DNA of 12,340 nucleotides from WANQ01 sp964448055 (lineage in GTDB: Archaea > Thermoproteota > Thermoprotei_A > Sulfolobales > WANQ01). The DNA lies in NCBI GenBank assembly GCA_964448055.1, contig CAYUVB010000047.1, positions 1 through 12,340 on the forward strand, read 5' to 3'. Under the pieces are notes generated by a model. It was not told the origin of the DNA. It did not search any database and was given only the letters and a program-made list of their open reading frames with translations. This document shows positions 1 to 7,549 of this stretch, in pieces. Position 1 is the first letter of the stretch; each line of letters begins with the position of its first letter. The position numbers and the translations under genes are program-made.

Positions 1-1143
1 CAAAGAGTACTTGACTATATGTTTCCACTAGCTAAAGGAGGTAAGGCAGCTATACCTGGAGGATTTGGTACGGGTAAAACTGTTACTCTGCAACAATTAG
101 CCAAATGGTCTGATACTCAAGTTAACATTTATGTTGGATGCGGTGAACGCGGTAACGAGATGGCTGATGCTTTACATAGCTTTATTAAACTAAGGGATCC
201 ACGTACGGGTAAACCATTAATGGAGAAAGCTGTATTCATAGCAAATACAAGTAATATGCCTGTAGCCGCACGTGAAACAAGTGTATTCATAGGAGTAACC
301 ATAGGTGAATACTTCAGAGATATGGGATACAATGTACTGATGGTAGCAGATTCTACATCACGTTGGGCTGAGGCGATGAGAGAAATTAGTGGTAGACTCG
401 AAGAAATGCCTGGAGAAGAAGGATTCCCAGCATATTTAGGCTCGCGTTTAGCGGAATTCTATGAGAGAGCTGGAAGAGTTATAGCACTAGGTAGACCTGA
501 GAGGAAAGGATCGCTATCAATAGCTGGTGCTGTCAGTCCGCCTGGTGCGGACTTTAGTGAGCCAGTAACACAAAACACGCTAAGATATGTACGTGTATTT
601 TGGGCACTTGACGTAGCATTAGCTAATCGTAGACACTTCCCTGCAATTAATTGGCTTGTGAGCTATAGTCTTTATGTCGATATAGTAGAAGAGTGGTGGA
701 AGAAGAATGTAGCTCCTGACTGGAAGCAGCAGCGTGCAGAAGCTATGTGGATACTACAGAAGGAAGCAGAGCTTGCGGAAATAGTAAGGCTTGTCGGTAC
801 CGAAGCTTTACCTGAAGAAGATAAACTAGTCCTAGAAGTAGCACGTATGATTAGAGAAGACTTCCTACAACAGAATGCTTTCCATGAAATAGATACCTTC
901 TGTCCACCATTAAAAGCGCACTACATGATGAAGTCCATATTATTGTTCTACCATAGAGGTAAAGAGGCAGTTAGTATGGGTGTACCTGTTGAAAAAATAA
1001 GGAAGCTACCAGTTAGGGAGAAAATTGCACGAATGAAAGAAATACCTAATGAGAATTTTGAAGAAGCATTTAAGTCCATATGGGATGAAATTAATTGTGA
1101 ATTTGATGAACTAATTAAAGAGGTGCAAGTACATGGCTATTGA
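1..1143 (+). CDS. atpA: A-type ATP synthase subunit A (catalytic), 5'-truncated by window edge
   Basis: This is the catalytic nucleotide-binding subunit of the archaeal A1 ATP synthase head, which makes or hydrolyses ATP on the cytoplasmic side of the membrane. The reading frame is open from base 1 (QRVLDYMFPLAKGG), so the ATG at 19 is an internal methionine. Family members are about 590 residues; 380 are visible, so roughly the first 210 (beta-barrel and bulge region) lie outside the window. The Walker A loop GGFGTGKT is at visible residues 20-27, followed by the conserved GCGERGNEM stretch, a Walker B-like VLMVADSTSRWAEA, and the SPPGADFSEPVTQ segment. The stop codon lies inside the start of atpB (11-base overlap), indicating translational coupling. 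The family assignment is secure. Confidence 0.97.
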   Translation, partial: QRVLDYMFPLAKGGKAAIPGGFGTGKTVTLQQLAKWSDTQVNIYVGCGERGNEMADALHSFIKLRDPRTGKPLMEKAVFIANTSNMPVAARETSVFIGVTIGEYFRDMGYNVLMVADSTSRWAEAMREISGRLEEMPGEEGFPAYLGSRLAEFYERAGRVIALGRPERKGSLSIAGAVSPPGADFSEPVTQNTLRYVRVFWALDVALANRRHFPAINWLVSYSLYVDIVEEWWKKNVAPDWKQQRAEAMWILQKEAELAEIVRLVGTEALPEEDKLVLEVARMIREDFLQQNAFHEIDTFCPPLKAHYMMKSILLFYHRGKEAVSMGVPVEKIRKLPVREKIARMKEIPNENFEEAFKSIWDEINCEFDELIKEVQVHGY

Positions 1144-2557
1144 AGTAAGTGCGAAAGAGACCTTATTCATAAAGGAAACATCAAAATTAGCTAGTGCTAA
1201 GGGATCACTACTATTCGTAAAAAGTATGCCTGGTATAAAATATGGTGAAATAGTTGATGTAGAGCTCGAGACAGGGGAGCGTAGGTTAGGACAAGTGATA
1301 GATGTAAGCAAGGAAGTAACAGTAATCCAGGTATTTGGTGGTGTAAGCGAAGTAAACCTAACAGCCTCTAAGATTCGTTTTAAAGGAGAGACGTTAAAGA
1401 TACCAGTATCTATTGACATGTTAGGAAGAATATTTGATGGTATGGGTAGACCCATAGACAATGGGCCACCTATTGTACCTGAAGATTACATGGATATACA
1501 TGGAGCACCAATAAATCCTGCGTCACGTATGCCTCCATCAGAGTTCATCGAAACAGGTATTTCTGCAATAGACGGCATGAACTCCCTTGTCAGAGGTCAG
1601 AAGCTACCAATATTTAGTGGATCAGGTTTACCTCATAATAGAATAGCAGCACAAATAGTTAGACAAGCAACAGTAAAAGGTGAAGAGGAAAAGTTCGCTG
1701 TAGTATTCGCAGCAATAGGTGTAACATTCGATGATGCGAGATTCTTCATAGAAAACTTCCGTAAAGCAGGTGCCATGGAAAGAACAATAGCATTCATTAA
1801 TACTGCTTCAGACCCAGTAATAGAGAGAATTGCAGTCCCCAGAGTAGCATTAACTGCTGCGGAATTCTTGGCTTGGAGATATGATATGCATGTACTAGTA
1901 ATACTAACGGATATGACCAATTATTGTGAGGCCCTAAGAGAACTAAGTGCTGCAAGGGAGGAAGTACCAGGAAGAAGGGGTTATCCCGGATACATGTATA
2001 CAGATTTAGCAACAATATATGAGAGGGCAGGAAGAATATGGGGTAAGAAGGGTAGTATAACCCAGATGCCCATATTAACAATGCCTAACGATGATATAAC
2101 TCACCCTATACCTGACCTTACAGGATATATTACTGAAGGTCAATTAGTATTATCAAGAGACCTACATAGAAAGGGTATTTATCCGCCATTCGACGTACTA
2201 TTATCATTATCACGTCTAATGAAAGACGGTATCGGTCCAGGTAAGACCAGAGAGGATCATAGAGATGTATTCATGCAGTTGTACGCAGCATATGCCGAGG
2301 GATTACATGCTAGAGAGCTATCAGTTATAGTAGGAGCTGAAGGACTAAGTGAACGTGAGAGAAAATACTTAGTATTTGCTGATAGGTTTGAAAGAGAATT
2401 CGTAAACCAAGGAGAATATGAACGTAGAACCATAGAGCAAACATTAGATCTCGCCTGGGAGTTACTATCGATCCTTCCAGAAGAAGAACTAAAGCAAATA
2501 AGAAGCCACATAATAAAGAAGTATCATCCAAAGTATCGTAGAAAACAATCAAGTTGA
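1133..2557 (+). CDS. atpB: A-type ATP synthase subunit B (regulatory)
   Basis: This is the non-catalytic nucleotide-binding partner of subunit A; three A and three B subunits form the A1 hexamer. The length of 474 residues is normal for the family. In place of a true P-loop it has the B-type segment SGSGLPHN (residues 162-169). The usual later motifs are also present: ILTDMTNYCEALRE, PGRRGYPGYMYTDLA and ITQMPILTMPNDDITHPIPD. The ATG at 1133 overlaps the end of subunit A and is preceded by GAGGTG at 1120-1125 with a 7-base spacer, which fixes the start. It lies in the order A-B-D, as in many archaeal ATP synthase operons. Confidence 0.98.
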   Translation: MAIEVSAKETLFIKETSKLASAKGSLLFVKSMPGIKYGEIVDVELETGERRLGQVIDVSKEVTVIQVFGGVSEVNLTASKIRFKGETLKIPVSIDMLGRIFDGMGRPIDNGPPIVPEDYMDIHGAPINPASRMPPSEFIETGISAIDGMNSLVRGQKLPIFSGSGLPHNRIAAQIVRQATVKGEEEKFAVVFAAIGVTFDDARFFIENFRKAGAMERTIAFINTASDPVIERIAVPRVALTAAEFLAWRYDMHVLVILTDMTNYCEALRELSAAREEVPGRRGYPGYMYTDLATIYERAGRIWGKKGSITQMPILTMPNDDITHPIPDLTGYITEGQLVLSRDLHRKGIYPPFDVLLSLSRLMKDGIGPGKTREDHRDVFMQLYAAYAEGLHARELSVIVGAEGLSERERKYLVFADRFEREFVNQGEYERRTIEQTLDLAWELLSILPEEELKQIRSHIIKKYHPKYRRKQSS

Positions 2558-2570
2558 CCACACGGTTTTT

Positions 2571-2591
2571 CGTATAGTATATTTAGCGCTA
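2571..2591 (+). promoter_or_regulatory. possible internal promoter before atpD
   Basis: The 47-base gap between atpB and atpD holds a T5 run (2566-2570), an AT-rich TATA-like stretch (about 2573-2584) and a perfect 8-base palindrome TAGCGCTA (2584-2591). A TATA box here would place transcription start at about 2603-2608, right at the atpD start. Read-through from atpB is equally possible, so this is tentative. Confidence 0.25.
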
Positions 2592-2604
2592 GAAGTGATA
2601 GGTG

Positions 2605-3261
2605 ATGTCTTCACAACAAATACTTAGAGTTAGGCCTACAAAAATAGAGTTAATAAGGCTTAAGAGAAGGCTTTCACTAGCAAGAAGAATACATAGAATC
2701 CTAAGAGAAAGACTAACTATTCTTGTGGCAGAATTCCTTAACATAGTTAGAAGTCTTGTTGAGGAACGAAGGGAGTTGATTAAGATGCTTAAAGCAGTGT
2801 ATAATGATATAACAATAGCTTTACTAGAGCATAGTTCAAGTGAAATAAGATCGTATGGTGAAAGTCTTCCTAGGATATTTGAGGTGTATTCAGCTACAAA
2901 GAATATTATGGGTGTTAAAACACCATTCCTTGAAGTAAGGTTCAAAGAAGAATACAAAGTGCTAAGAAAACCATTATCTCCTATCATGAGTATAGCTGTT
3001 GAAAAAACTAGATCAACTTACCTAGAGATTATTGAGAAGATCATAAGTATGGCTGAAAATGAAAGAACTCTAGAACTATTAGGCAGAGAGATAGCTAGGA
3101 CTAGGAGACGTGTTAATATATTAGAACATATAATTATACCTAGGCTTGAAGCAACAATAAAGTATCTCCAAATGATGTTCGATGAACGTGAACGTGAAGA
3201 GAAGACCAGGCTTAAGAGAGTAAAAGCAGTATTGAGTCGTAGAAGAGGAGGTGGAAGATAA
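2605..3261 (+). CDS. atpD: A-type ATP synthase subunit D (central stalk)
   Basis: This is the central-stalk rotor subunit that threads the A3B3 hexamer and carries rotation from the membrane ring. It is about 218 residues, normal for the family. The opening RVRPTKIELIRLKRRLSLARR is the typical subunit D N-terminus (VxPTxxELxxLKxxLxLAxR). The protein is rich in Leu, Glu, Arg and Lys with long helices at both ends, as expected for the antiparallel coiled coil, and the C-terminal tail is very basic. I choose ATG 2605, which has GTGAT (2595-2599) five bases upstream; GTG at 2602 would add one residue. It follows atpB by 47 bases and precedes the UPF0216 gene by 3 bases. Confidence 0.93.
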   Translation: MSSQQILRVRPTKIELIRLKRRLSLARRIHRILRERLTILVAEFLNIVRSLVEERRELIKMLKAVYNDITIALLEHSSSEIRSYGESLPRIFEVYSATKNIMGVKTPFLEVRFKEEYKVLRKPLSPIMSIAVEKTRSTYLEIIEKIISMAENERTLELLGREIARTRRRVNILEHIIIPRLEATIKYLQMMFDEREREEKTRLKRVKAVLSRRRGGGR

Positions 3262-3264
3262 GTA

Positions 3265-3696
3265 TTGGTTGAACTACAAGACAGACATCGTATCGAAGAA
3301 TATCTTAGAGAAGAACTTAGGATAGTAAATATTCATTTACCGTATGCACGCAAAACATTATCGGAACTATTAAAAGAAGAATTCCCGCATGTAATTTTAA
3401 GAGATGGGAGCTTCCATTACTTTAAACGTAGTGAACTTGAACTATTAGCTCAACTATTACCTACTTCTAAGTGGGATAGGCTTAGATTACCAATACTAAT
3501 AGAGATAACACCGGAGTATGGTGAAGGTGCAGCTGTTATTAAGGATGATATTGAAGCAGAGGTAGTTGCAAAGCTACTTGGTATAGACTTAAGAGTACCA
3601 TTAATAATATATAGGCCTCAAATATCCATTCTAAGAAGAAGACTACCAACTGCAACGCAGTATGTTTTCTCGCTCAGAATACTAGTAGAAAAGTAA
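3265..3696 (+). CDS. UPF0216 (DUF61) family archaeal protein
   Basis: This is a conserved archaeal protein of unknown function, 143 residues. I recognise the UPF0216/DUF61 pattern from the block FHYFKRSELELLAQLLP (residues 50-66), the RLRLPILIE segment (73-80), the YRPQI motif (116-120) and the closing signature LRRRLPTATQYVF (123-135). It starts at TTG 3265, only 3 bases after the atpD stop, and is preceded by GGAGGTGG (3247-3254) inside the end of atpD, so it is probably translated from the ATP synthase transcript. No catalytic motif is evident to me and I do not assign an activity. Confidence 0.8.
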   Translation: MVELQDRHRIEEYLREELRIVNIHLPYARKTLSELLKEEFPHVILRDGSFHYFKRSELELLAQLLPTSKWDRLRLPILIEITPEYGEGAAVIKDDIEAEVVAKLLGIDLRVPLIIYRPQISILRRRLPTATQYVFSLRILVEK

Positions 3697-3704
3697 TACA
3701 CGAG

Positions 3705-3716
3705 TTTAATTTTTAA
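3705..3716 (+). promoter_or_regulatory. TATA-box promoter of the aRF1 gene
   Basis: TTTAATTTTTAA lies just after the UPF0216 stop codon. A start site 25-28 bases downstream would fall near 3736-3742. That would give a 5' leader of about 10-16 bases before the ATG at 3752. This indicates that aRF1 has its own promoter, separate from the ATP synthase operon. Confidence 0.5.
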
Positions 3717-3751
3717 CCGGATTCTAGCACATAAGTGCAGGGGTATGAGGG

Positions 3752-4859
3752 ATGAGTATTTAGCAATAAACTAAAGATAACTAGAAGACAGTTAAAGGAG
3801 ATACTAAAGGAATTAAAGAAATGGACTGCTCCTGCAACGGTATTGCTGAGTCTATACATACCCCCAGGTAGACCTATAAGTGATGTAGTCAACCTCCTCC
3901 GCCAAGAGCTATCTATAACTGATAACATAAAATTAAAGAGAACACGTGATGCTGTGCAAAGAGCATTAACATCGGCTATAGATAGACTTACAAAAATACC
4001 CAAGGTACCCGATACAGGCCTTGTAGTCTTTTGCGGTGAAGACATGAATACAGGTAAATTCATATGTTATGTATTTGCACCACCAGACCCGGTACCAGTA
4101 TTCTTCTATCGTACCGATAAATGGTTCCATGTTGAATTCTTAGAAGATATGGTTGAGGAGAGAGAAGCATTTGGTTTATTAATAATTGAACGTGATGCAG
4201 CAACCATAGGGCTACTAAAAGGTAGCAGACTTAGAATATTAGAAGAACTAGAAGGTTATGTACCTGGAAAGCATCATAAAGGAGGTCAAAGTCAGCGAAG
4301 ATTTGATAGAATAATAGAACAACTTGTAGAAGAATTCTTTAAACGTGTAGGAGAACACGCAACTAAGCACTTCTTACCACTTCTCGAGAAAGGAGTACTT
4401 AAAGGAATAATAGTTGGAGGACCTGGATATGCTAAGCAAGACTTCATTAAAGGAGGATATTTAGACTATAGGCTAAGGCAGAAAATCCTACCTCAGTTAA
4501 TAGATGTATCGTATCAAGGTGAGGCAGGATTAAGAGAATTAGTGATGAAGGCAGCAGACCTTATACAAGGCCAAATGTATGTTGAAGCACTAAAAGCTGT
4601 TGAAGAATTCAAATATCATTTAGCTAAAGATGATGGATTAGCAGTATATGGTGATGAAGAAGTATTCAATGCTTTAAAAATGGGTGCGTTAAAAGTTCTA
4701 GTAGTCGATGAAGATAGACCTGATGCTGAGCTCTTAGAAGAAGAAGCTAAAAAGTATGGTACTAAAGTTTATTTCCTAAGCGATGACATACCTGAAGGAG
4801 AATGGATTAAGAAGACGTTTGGAGGTCTAATAGGAATTCTTAGATATAGATTAGGATAA
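3752..4859 (+). CDS. prf1: Peptide chain release factor aRF1, apparently needing a +1 frameshift at codon 3/4
   Basis: This is the archaeal class-1 release factor that reads stop codons in the ribosomal A site and triggers peptide release. It carries a NIKS-like NIKLKRTR segment (about residues 58-65 of the shifted product) and the catalytic GGQ (about 177-179) in GKHHKGGQSQRRFDR, plus the usual C-terminal domain. The frame open at the GGQ extends upstream to 3756 with typical N-terminal sequence (LKEILKELKKWTAPATV), but has no ATG, GTG or TTG before TTG 3843. Starting at TTG 3843 gives 338 residues and loses the conserved first helix. ATG 3752 reads ATG AGT ATT TAG; skipping one T (3759-3761) joins the main frame at AGC 3762 and gives 368 residues, the usual family length. 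Alternatives are a base-call error, a real indel, or a rare ATA start at 3777. The family call is secure; the start mechanism is not. Confidence 0.92.
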
Positions 4860-4864
4860 AGGCT

Positions 4865-5836
4865 TTGCAAGAGCACGTAGATTACATAAACATAGCTAGA
4901 CAAGTATTTTCACATAAAACATATAGAAGAATAGTAATTCTCGTAGTATTCGTCATATTAGTTTTATCAGTATACATATTTATCACGAATGTTAAAATAG
5001 AGGATGTGCTAAAGGCTGATAAATCTCTCCTGTTAATTGCGATAACTTTGACCGTACTGGCGAATTTTATTGATGCATTCAGACTTATGGTCTTGGCCTT
5101 TAGTGTAGGCTATAAAATGAGATTCATTGATGCATTGAGAGCAAGACTTATGGGGAATATCATTGCGTTAGCAACACCTTCATCTATAGGTGGGGAACCT
5201 GCAAGAGCACTTATACTTTCAAGTTATGGAATTGACATAGTTAAAGCAGCCATTATTACATTGTTCGAAGATTATTGGGATATAGTAATGGTTAATGTAC
5301 CAGCACTTATACTTGCATTAACAAGACTCCCTTTATCAATAATTATAGTTCTAACATCTCTATACAACATAACAGTGTGGAATATACTATTCTTTGCACC
5401 TAGAGTCGAGAAGTTAAGATTGTTATTAGAGAAATTATATGAATGCTCCAAAGGTATAGTGCATACTATAGTCGGAGTAATTATTCGCGCTATTAAGTCT
5501 GTAAATACAATCGTAGATTCTGCTAGACCCGGAAAAATATTCATACCAGTACTAGTTCTCACCATCATAAAGTATGTGGTAATGGTGATGGTATTCTTCC
5601 TCGCGGCATTAAGTGTAGAAAGAGTGGATTTAACTCAATCCTTCGAAGCCCTCTTATTCTATAATGCCATGGGAGTTATACCTACACCTGGTGCTAGCGG
5701 GGGTCTGGAATATGGTTTAAGCTTAATTCTTAAACCTATACAAGTAGTAATGATACGTGTAGTGGTATTTGCAACTACATTAGTCATAGGTCTTCCATTA
5801 CTTATAAATTACTTAAGAAGAATGTCTATGGAATAG
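4865..5836 (+). CDS. Flippase-like integral membrane protein (UPF0104 / LPG-synthase TM-like)
   Basis: This 323-residue membrane protein has about seven or eight hydrophobic segments, the first at about residues 22-41. Two diagnostic loops identify the lysylphosphatidylglycerol synthase TM-region / UPF0104 family: TPSSIGGEPARA (104-115) and PTPGASGGLEYG (273-284). Members are thought to act in lipid or glycolipid translocation; the substrate here cannot be read from sequence. It starts at TTG 4865, five bases after the aRF1 stop, so it is probably cotranscribed with aRF1, with no obvious functional link. Its 3' end overlaps the convergent minus-strand gene by 24 bases (5813-5836). Confidence 0.8.
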   Translation: MQEHVDYINIARQVFSHKTYRRIVILVVFVILVLSVYIFITNVKIEDVLKADKSLLLIAITLTVLANFIDAFRLMVLAFSVGYKMRFIDALRARLMGNIIALATPSSIGGEPARALILSSYGIDIVKAAIITLFEDYWDIVMVNVPALILALTRLPLSIIIVLTSLYNITVWNILFFAPRVEKLRLLLEKLYECSKGIVHTIVGVIIRAIKSVNTIVDSARPGKIFIPVLVLTIIKYVVMVMVFFLAALSVERVDLTQSFEALLFYNAMGVIPTPGASGGLEYGLSLILKPIQVVMIRVVVFATTLVIGLPLLINYLRRMSME

Positions 5837-6592
5837 TTTACAAATGTCAACATACCTACACATAGTGCACGACTTATAGTCTCCTAAAACTCTCCTAAAG
5901 TCGTTTAAGTATAATTTTTTACCCAATATACAAGTTCCTATGCACTTGAAGATTATATCTCCCGGTGAATTTGGTTCCATTGACCTGGGATTAAAATATA
6001 TAACTCCTATGCCCTTAATGTTAAGTTGATGTTCATTAATAAGGTGTTCCTTAAGGTCGTTGATGGATGTTTGTATGTGAGCAATTAACTCGTATCCGGC
6101 ATAAAATGGTATGATAGCCCATAGTATGATATCCTTGTTTTGTAATAATCTACGTGTTCTATTATATTTTGTGACAAATAACGTAGATTTATATAACTTG
6201 CCTACAACGTATGCAGGTATCTTAAACTTTAAGTCCTTTAACTCTTTGTATGATTCCAATATAACTGTGGGTGATCCGAATACAATGTTGCTGTAGTGAT
6301 ACTTTGTTTTCGCGGGATAACCCATGTACTCTATGAAGGCATATGTTATGGTAGCAGAAGCTCCTATTACAAAATATTGTGTATCAGTGAATACTACGTC
6401 AATAGTGCCTTTTCCTTGTACCAGGTTTAATGGTAAATGTATGTTGGCTTCAAGTAGTTCTCGTCTAGAGTATTCAAGAAACCCCTTAATACCTAACACT
6501 GGATAGTAGCCATTATTCTTGGCAATGGTAACTATTGATAATGAAATAGGCTCCTCGTGGCACCAGTACAACCTTCCTACCTTAAAGGACAT
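5813..6592 (-). CDS. Cas4-like cysteine-cluster protein, possibly a degenerate PD-(D/E)XK nuclease
   Basis: The protein is 259 residues from ATG 6592; a TTG start at 6613 would add seven. I do not recognise the exact family. Numbering from the TTG form, cysteines fall at 18 (LYWCHEEP), 224, 228 (CIGTC) and 249/252/258 (CTMCRYVDIC). One N-terminal Cys plus a C-terminal C-x2-C-x5-C is the arrangement that holds the 4Fe-4S cluster of Cas4/AddB-type nucleases. GKGTIDVVF (67-75) resembles the GxxD nuclease motif, but the following E-x-K motif is not evident (FVIGASATI instead). It may therefore be inactive or only structurally related. No CRISPR array or other cas gene is in the window. The minus-strand TATA at 6631-6638 predicts transcription start near 6608, favouring the ATG. 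Family inference is moderate. Confidence 0.55.
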   Translation of the reverse strand: MSFKVGRLYWCHEEPISLSIVTIAKNNGYYPVLGIKGFLEYSRRELLEANIHLPLNLVQGKGTIDVVFTDTQYFVIGASATITYAFIEYMGYPAKTKYHYSNIVFGSPTVILESYKELKDLKFKIPAYVVGKLYKSTLFVTKYNRTRRLLQNKDIILWAIIPFYAGYELIAHIQTSINDLKEHLINEHQLNIKGIGVIYFNPRSMEPNSPGDIIFKCIGTCILGKKLYLNDFRRVLGDYKSCTMCRYVDICKLFHRHSS

Positions 6593-6630
6593 GTTGTTGC
6601 ACCATGAGAGCAATGTGAGATACGGTAATA

Positions 6631-6656
6631 GTTAAAAGGCAATTAAGTTTAAAAAC
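6631..6656. promoter_or_regulatory. divergent promoter region
   Basis: Two TATA-like boxes sit between divergent genes: GTTAAAAG (6631-6638), read on the minus strand as CTTTTAAC, and GTTTAAAAAC (6647-6656), nearly symmetric. The second predicts a plus-strand start near 6679, just before the AGGAG of the thioredoxin-fold gene. The first predicts a minus-strand start near 6608, just before the Cas4-like gene. Confidence 0.45.
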
Positions 6657-6695
6657 ATAAAAGCTTATGTGAATGGATTATTAGGAGATTTTAGG

Positions 6696-6992
6696 ATGTG
6701 GCTAGTAGTATATGCATCTTTAGCTCAAGGAATTGAAAAGGCGGAGGAGGCAGCGAGAACATTAGTTAGACTACTAAGTACTTTATATACGCGACCCATT
6801 AACTATGATGTAATAATTATTCCAGTAGATGAAGTAAATGATCAAGAAGTAGAAGTGCCAGCTATATACCTTAATGGAAAACTTATTGCAAAGACTTTGG
6901 ATATTACAGAAGCAATAGACAACGTATTAAAGACTAATCTAATAGACTATGATACATGTCCTCTAAGTTCAATGATGTATGTATTAGCTTGA
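6696..6992 (+). CDS. Small thioredoxin-fold protein lacking CxxC
   Basis: This 98-residue cytosolic protein has a glutaredoxin/thioredoxin-like layout. A beta strand (WLVVYASLA) is followed by a helix (about residues 11-30), a second strand (YDVIIIPVD), and then the cis-proline motif VPAIYLNGKLIA (P55), followed by a C-terminal helix. The position where CxxC would sit after the first strand reads SLAQG, so there is no redox pair; the only Cys is near the C-terminus (DTCPL). I choose ATG 6696 because AGGAG (6683-6687) lies eight bases upstream and the TATA box predicts a start near 6679. The upstream GTG at 6669 would lie before that transcription start. It ends eight bases from the convergent cysteine-rich gene. 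Fold assignment is an inference; function is unknown. Confidence 0.65.
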   Translation: MWLVVYASLAQGIEKAEEAARTLVRLLSTLYTRPINYDVIIIPVDEVNDQEVEVPAIYLNGKLIAKTLDITEAIDNVLKTNLIDYDTCPLSSMMYVLA

Positions 6993-7000
6993 GACCTTAT

Positions 7001-7411
7001 CTATTGTGCCTCTTCACTGCTTAGACCATAGCCTAACTTAGCTATAGGACAAGTTTCCCAGTATTTACTACACAGTAGTGCTTCATGTCTTGTAAGTATG
7101 CGTCCAAGAACATTACAGTAGGCTAAATAGTATCCACCATGGCTTAATAGTTTGTAATGGGGACATCCAGAATTAAGAGGATTTTCTAAATAATGTATGG
7201 GTGGATAGGGTTTAAGTTCTTTTAATTGTTCATCGCTTAACGTGCTCACTATTAATGTAGATTGTCTTTCTGATTTCCCAGGCTCTACATAGAATTTGCA
7301 AGTTCTATACTTATCGTCGCTTAGGCATCTACTAGGAACTATTATTGCATCGGTAGGCTCTGGTAGTAATGGTGATGTACACATTTTGTTCTTAAAGTAG
7401 GGGCATGGCAT
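7001..7411 (-). CDS. Duplicated four-cysteine protein (putative Fe-S or zinc binding)
   Basis: This 136-residue protein of unknown function has eight cysteines in two similar groups: C3, C11, C29, C38 and C83, C99, C114, C121. Each group opens with CP-[YH]-[FY]-K (CPYFK, CPHYK) and ends with a closely spaced pair, suggesting an internal duplication or two half-sites. Eight cysteines in 136 residues would suit two 4Fe-4S clusters or zinc sites; the sequence cannot separate these. ATG 7411 has AGTAGGTGA upstream (GGTGA at 7425-7421, nine-base spacer). It converges on the thioredoxin-fold gene with an eight-base gap. No signal peptide or membrane segment is seen. Confidence 0.7.
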   Translation of the reverse strand: MPCPYFKNKMCTSPLLPEPTDAIIVPSRCLSDDKYRTCKFYVEPGKSERQSTLIVSTLSDEQLKELKPYPPIHYLENPLNSGCPHYKLLSHGGYYLAYCNVLGRILTRHEALLCSKYWETCPIAKLGYGLSSEEAQ

Positions 7412-7454
7412 AAGTATGATTCACCTACTGAGGATCCCTAATGTAAATATAGGG

Positions 7455-7463
7455 GTTAAAAAC
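7455..7463 (-). promoter_or_regulatory. TATA box of the cysteine-rich gene
   Basis: On the minus strand this reads GTTTTTAAC. It predicts transcription start near 7432, about 20 bases before ATG 7411, leaving room for the GGTGA ribosome binding site. The same 9-mer recurs at 7507-7515, closer to the regulator stop codon, where its T run may instead end the regulator transcript. Confidence 0.45.
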
Positions 7464-7549
7464 ACCACCTAGCAATATTTTAAAGTTCGACAAAGACTAT
7501 GGGAAAGTTAAAAACATTATGTTAGATAATATATTATTTTGTTCGTTGT

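Noticed and set aside
1111..2561. Several minus-strand ORFs inside atpB
   Set aside because: They are shadows of a certain, highly conserved gene, with no ribosome binding sites or plausible products.
3745..3774. Short ORF from ATG 3745 (MRDEYLAIN)
   Set aside because: It is nine codons in a third frame, with no independent support; joining aRF1 from it would need a -1 shift. It is worth keeping in mind only as an alternative leader peptide.
3843..4859. aRF1 starting at TTG 3843 (338 residues)
   Set aside because: Thirty residues of typical aRF1 N-terminus are encoded directly upstream in the same frame, and no ribosome binding site precedes this TTG. It is an internal leucine codon.
5813..6613. 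Part of a CRISPR-Cas locus
   Set aside because: No repeat array, Cas1, Cas2 or effector-like gene is present within the window; only the cysteine pattern is Cas4-like.
7470..7500. tRNA-like TTCGA near 7484
   Set aside because: There is no flanking T-arm stem, acceptor pairing or D-arm; it is a chance pentamer.
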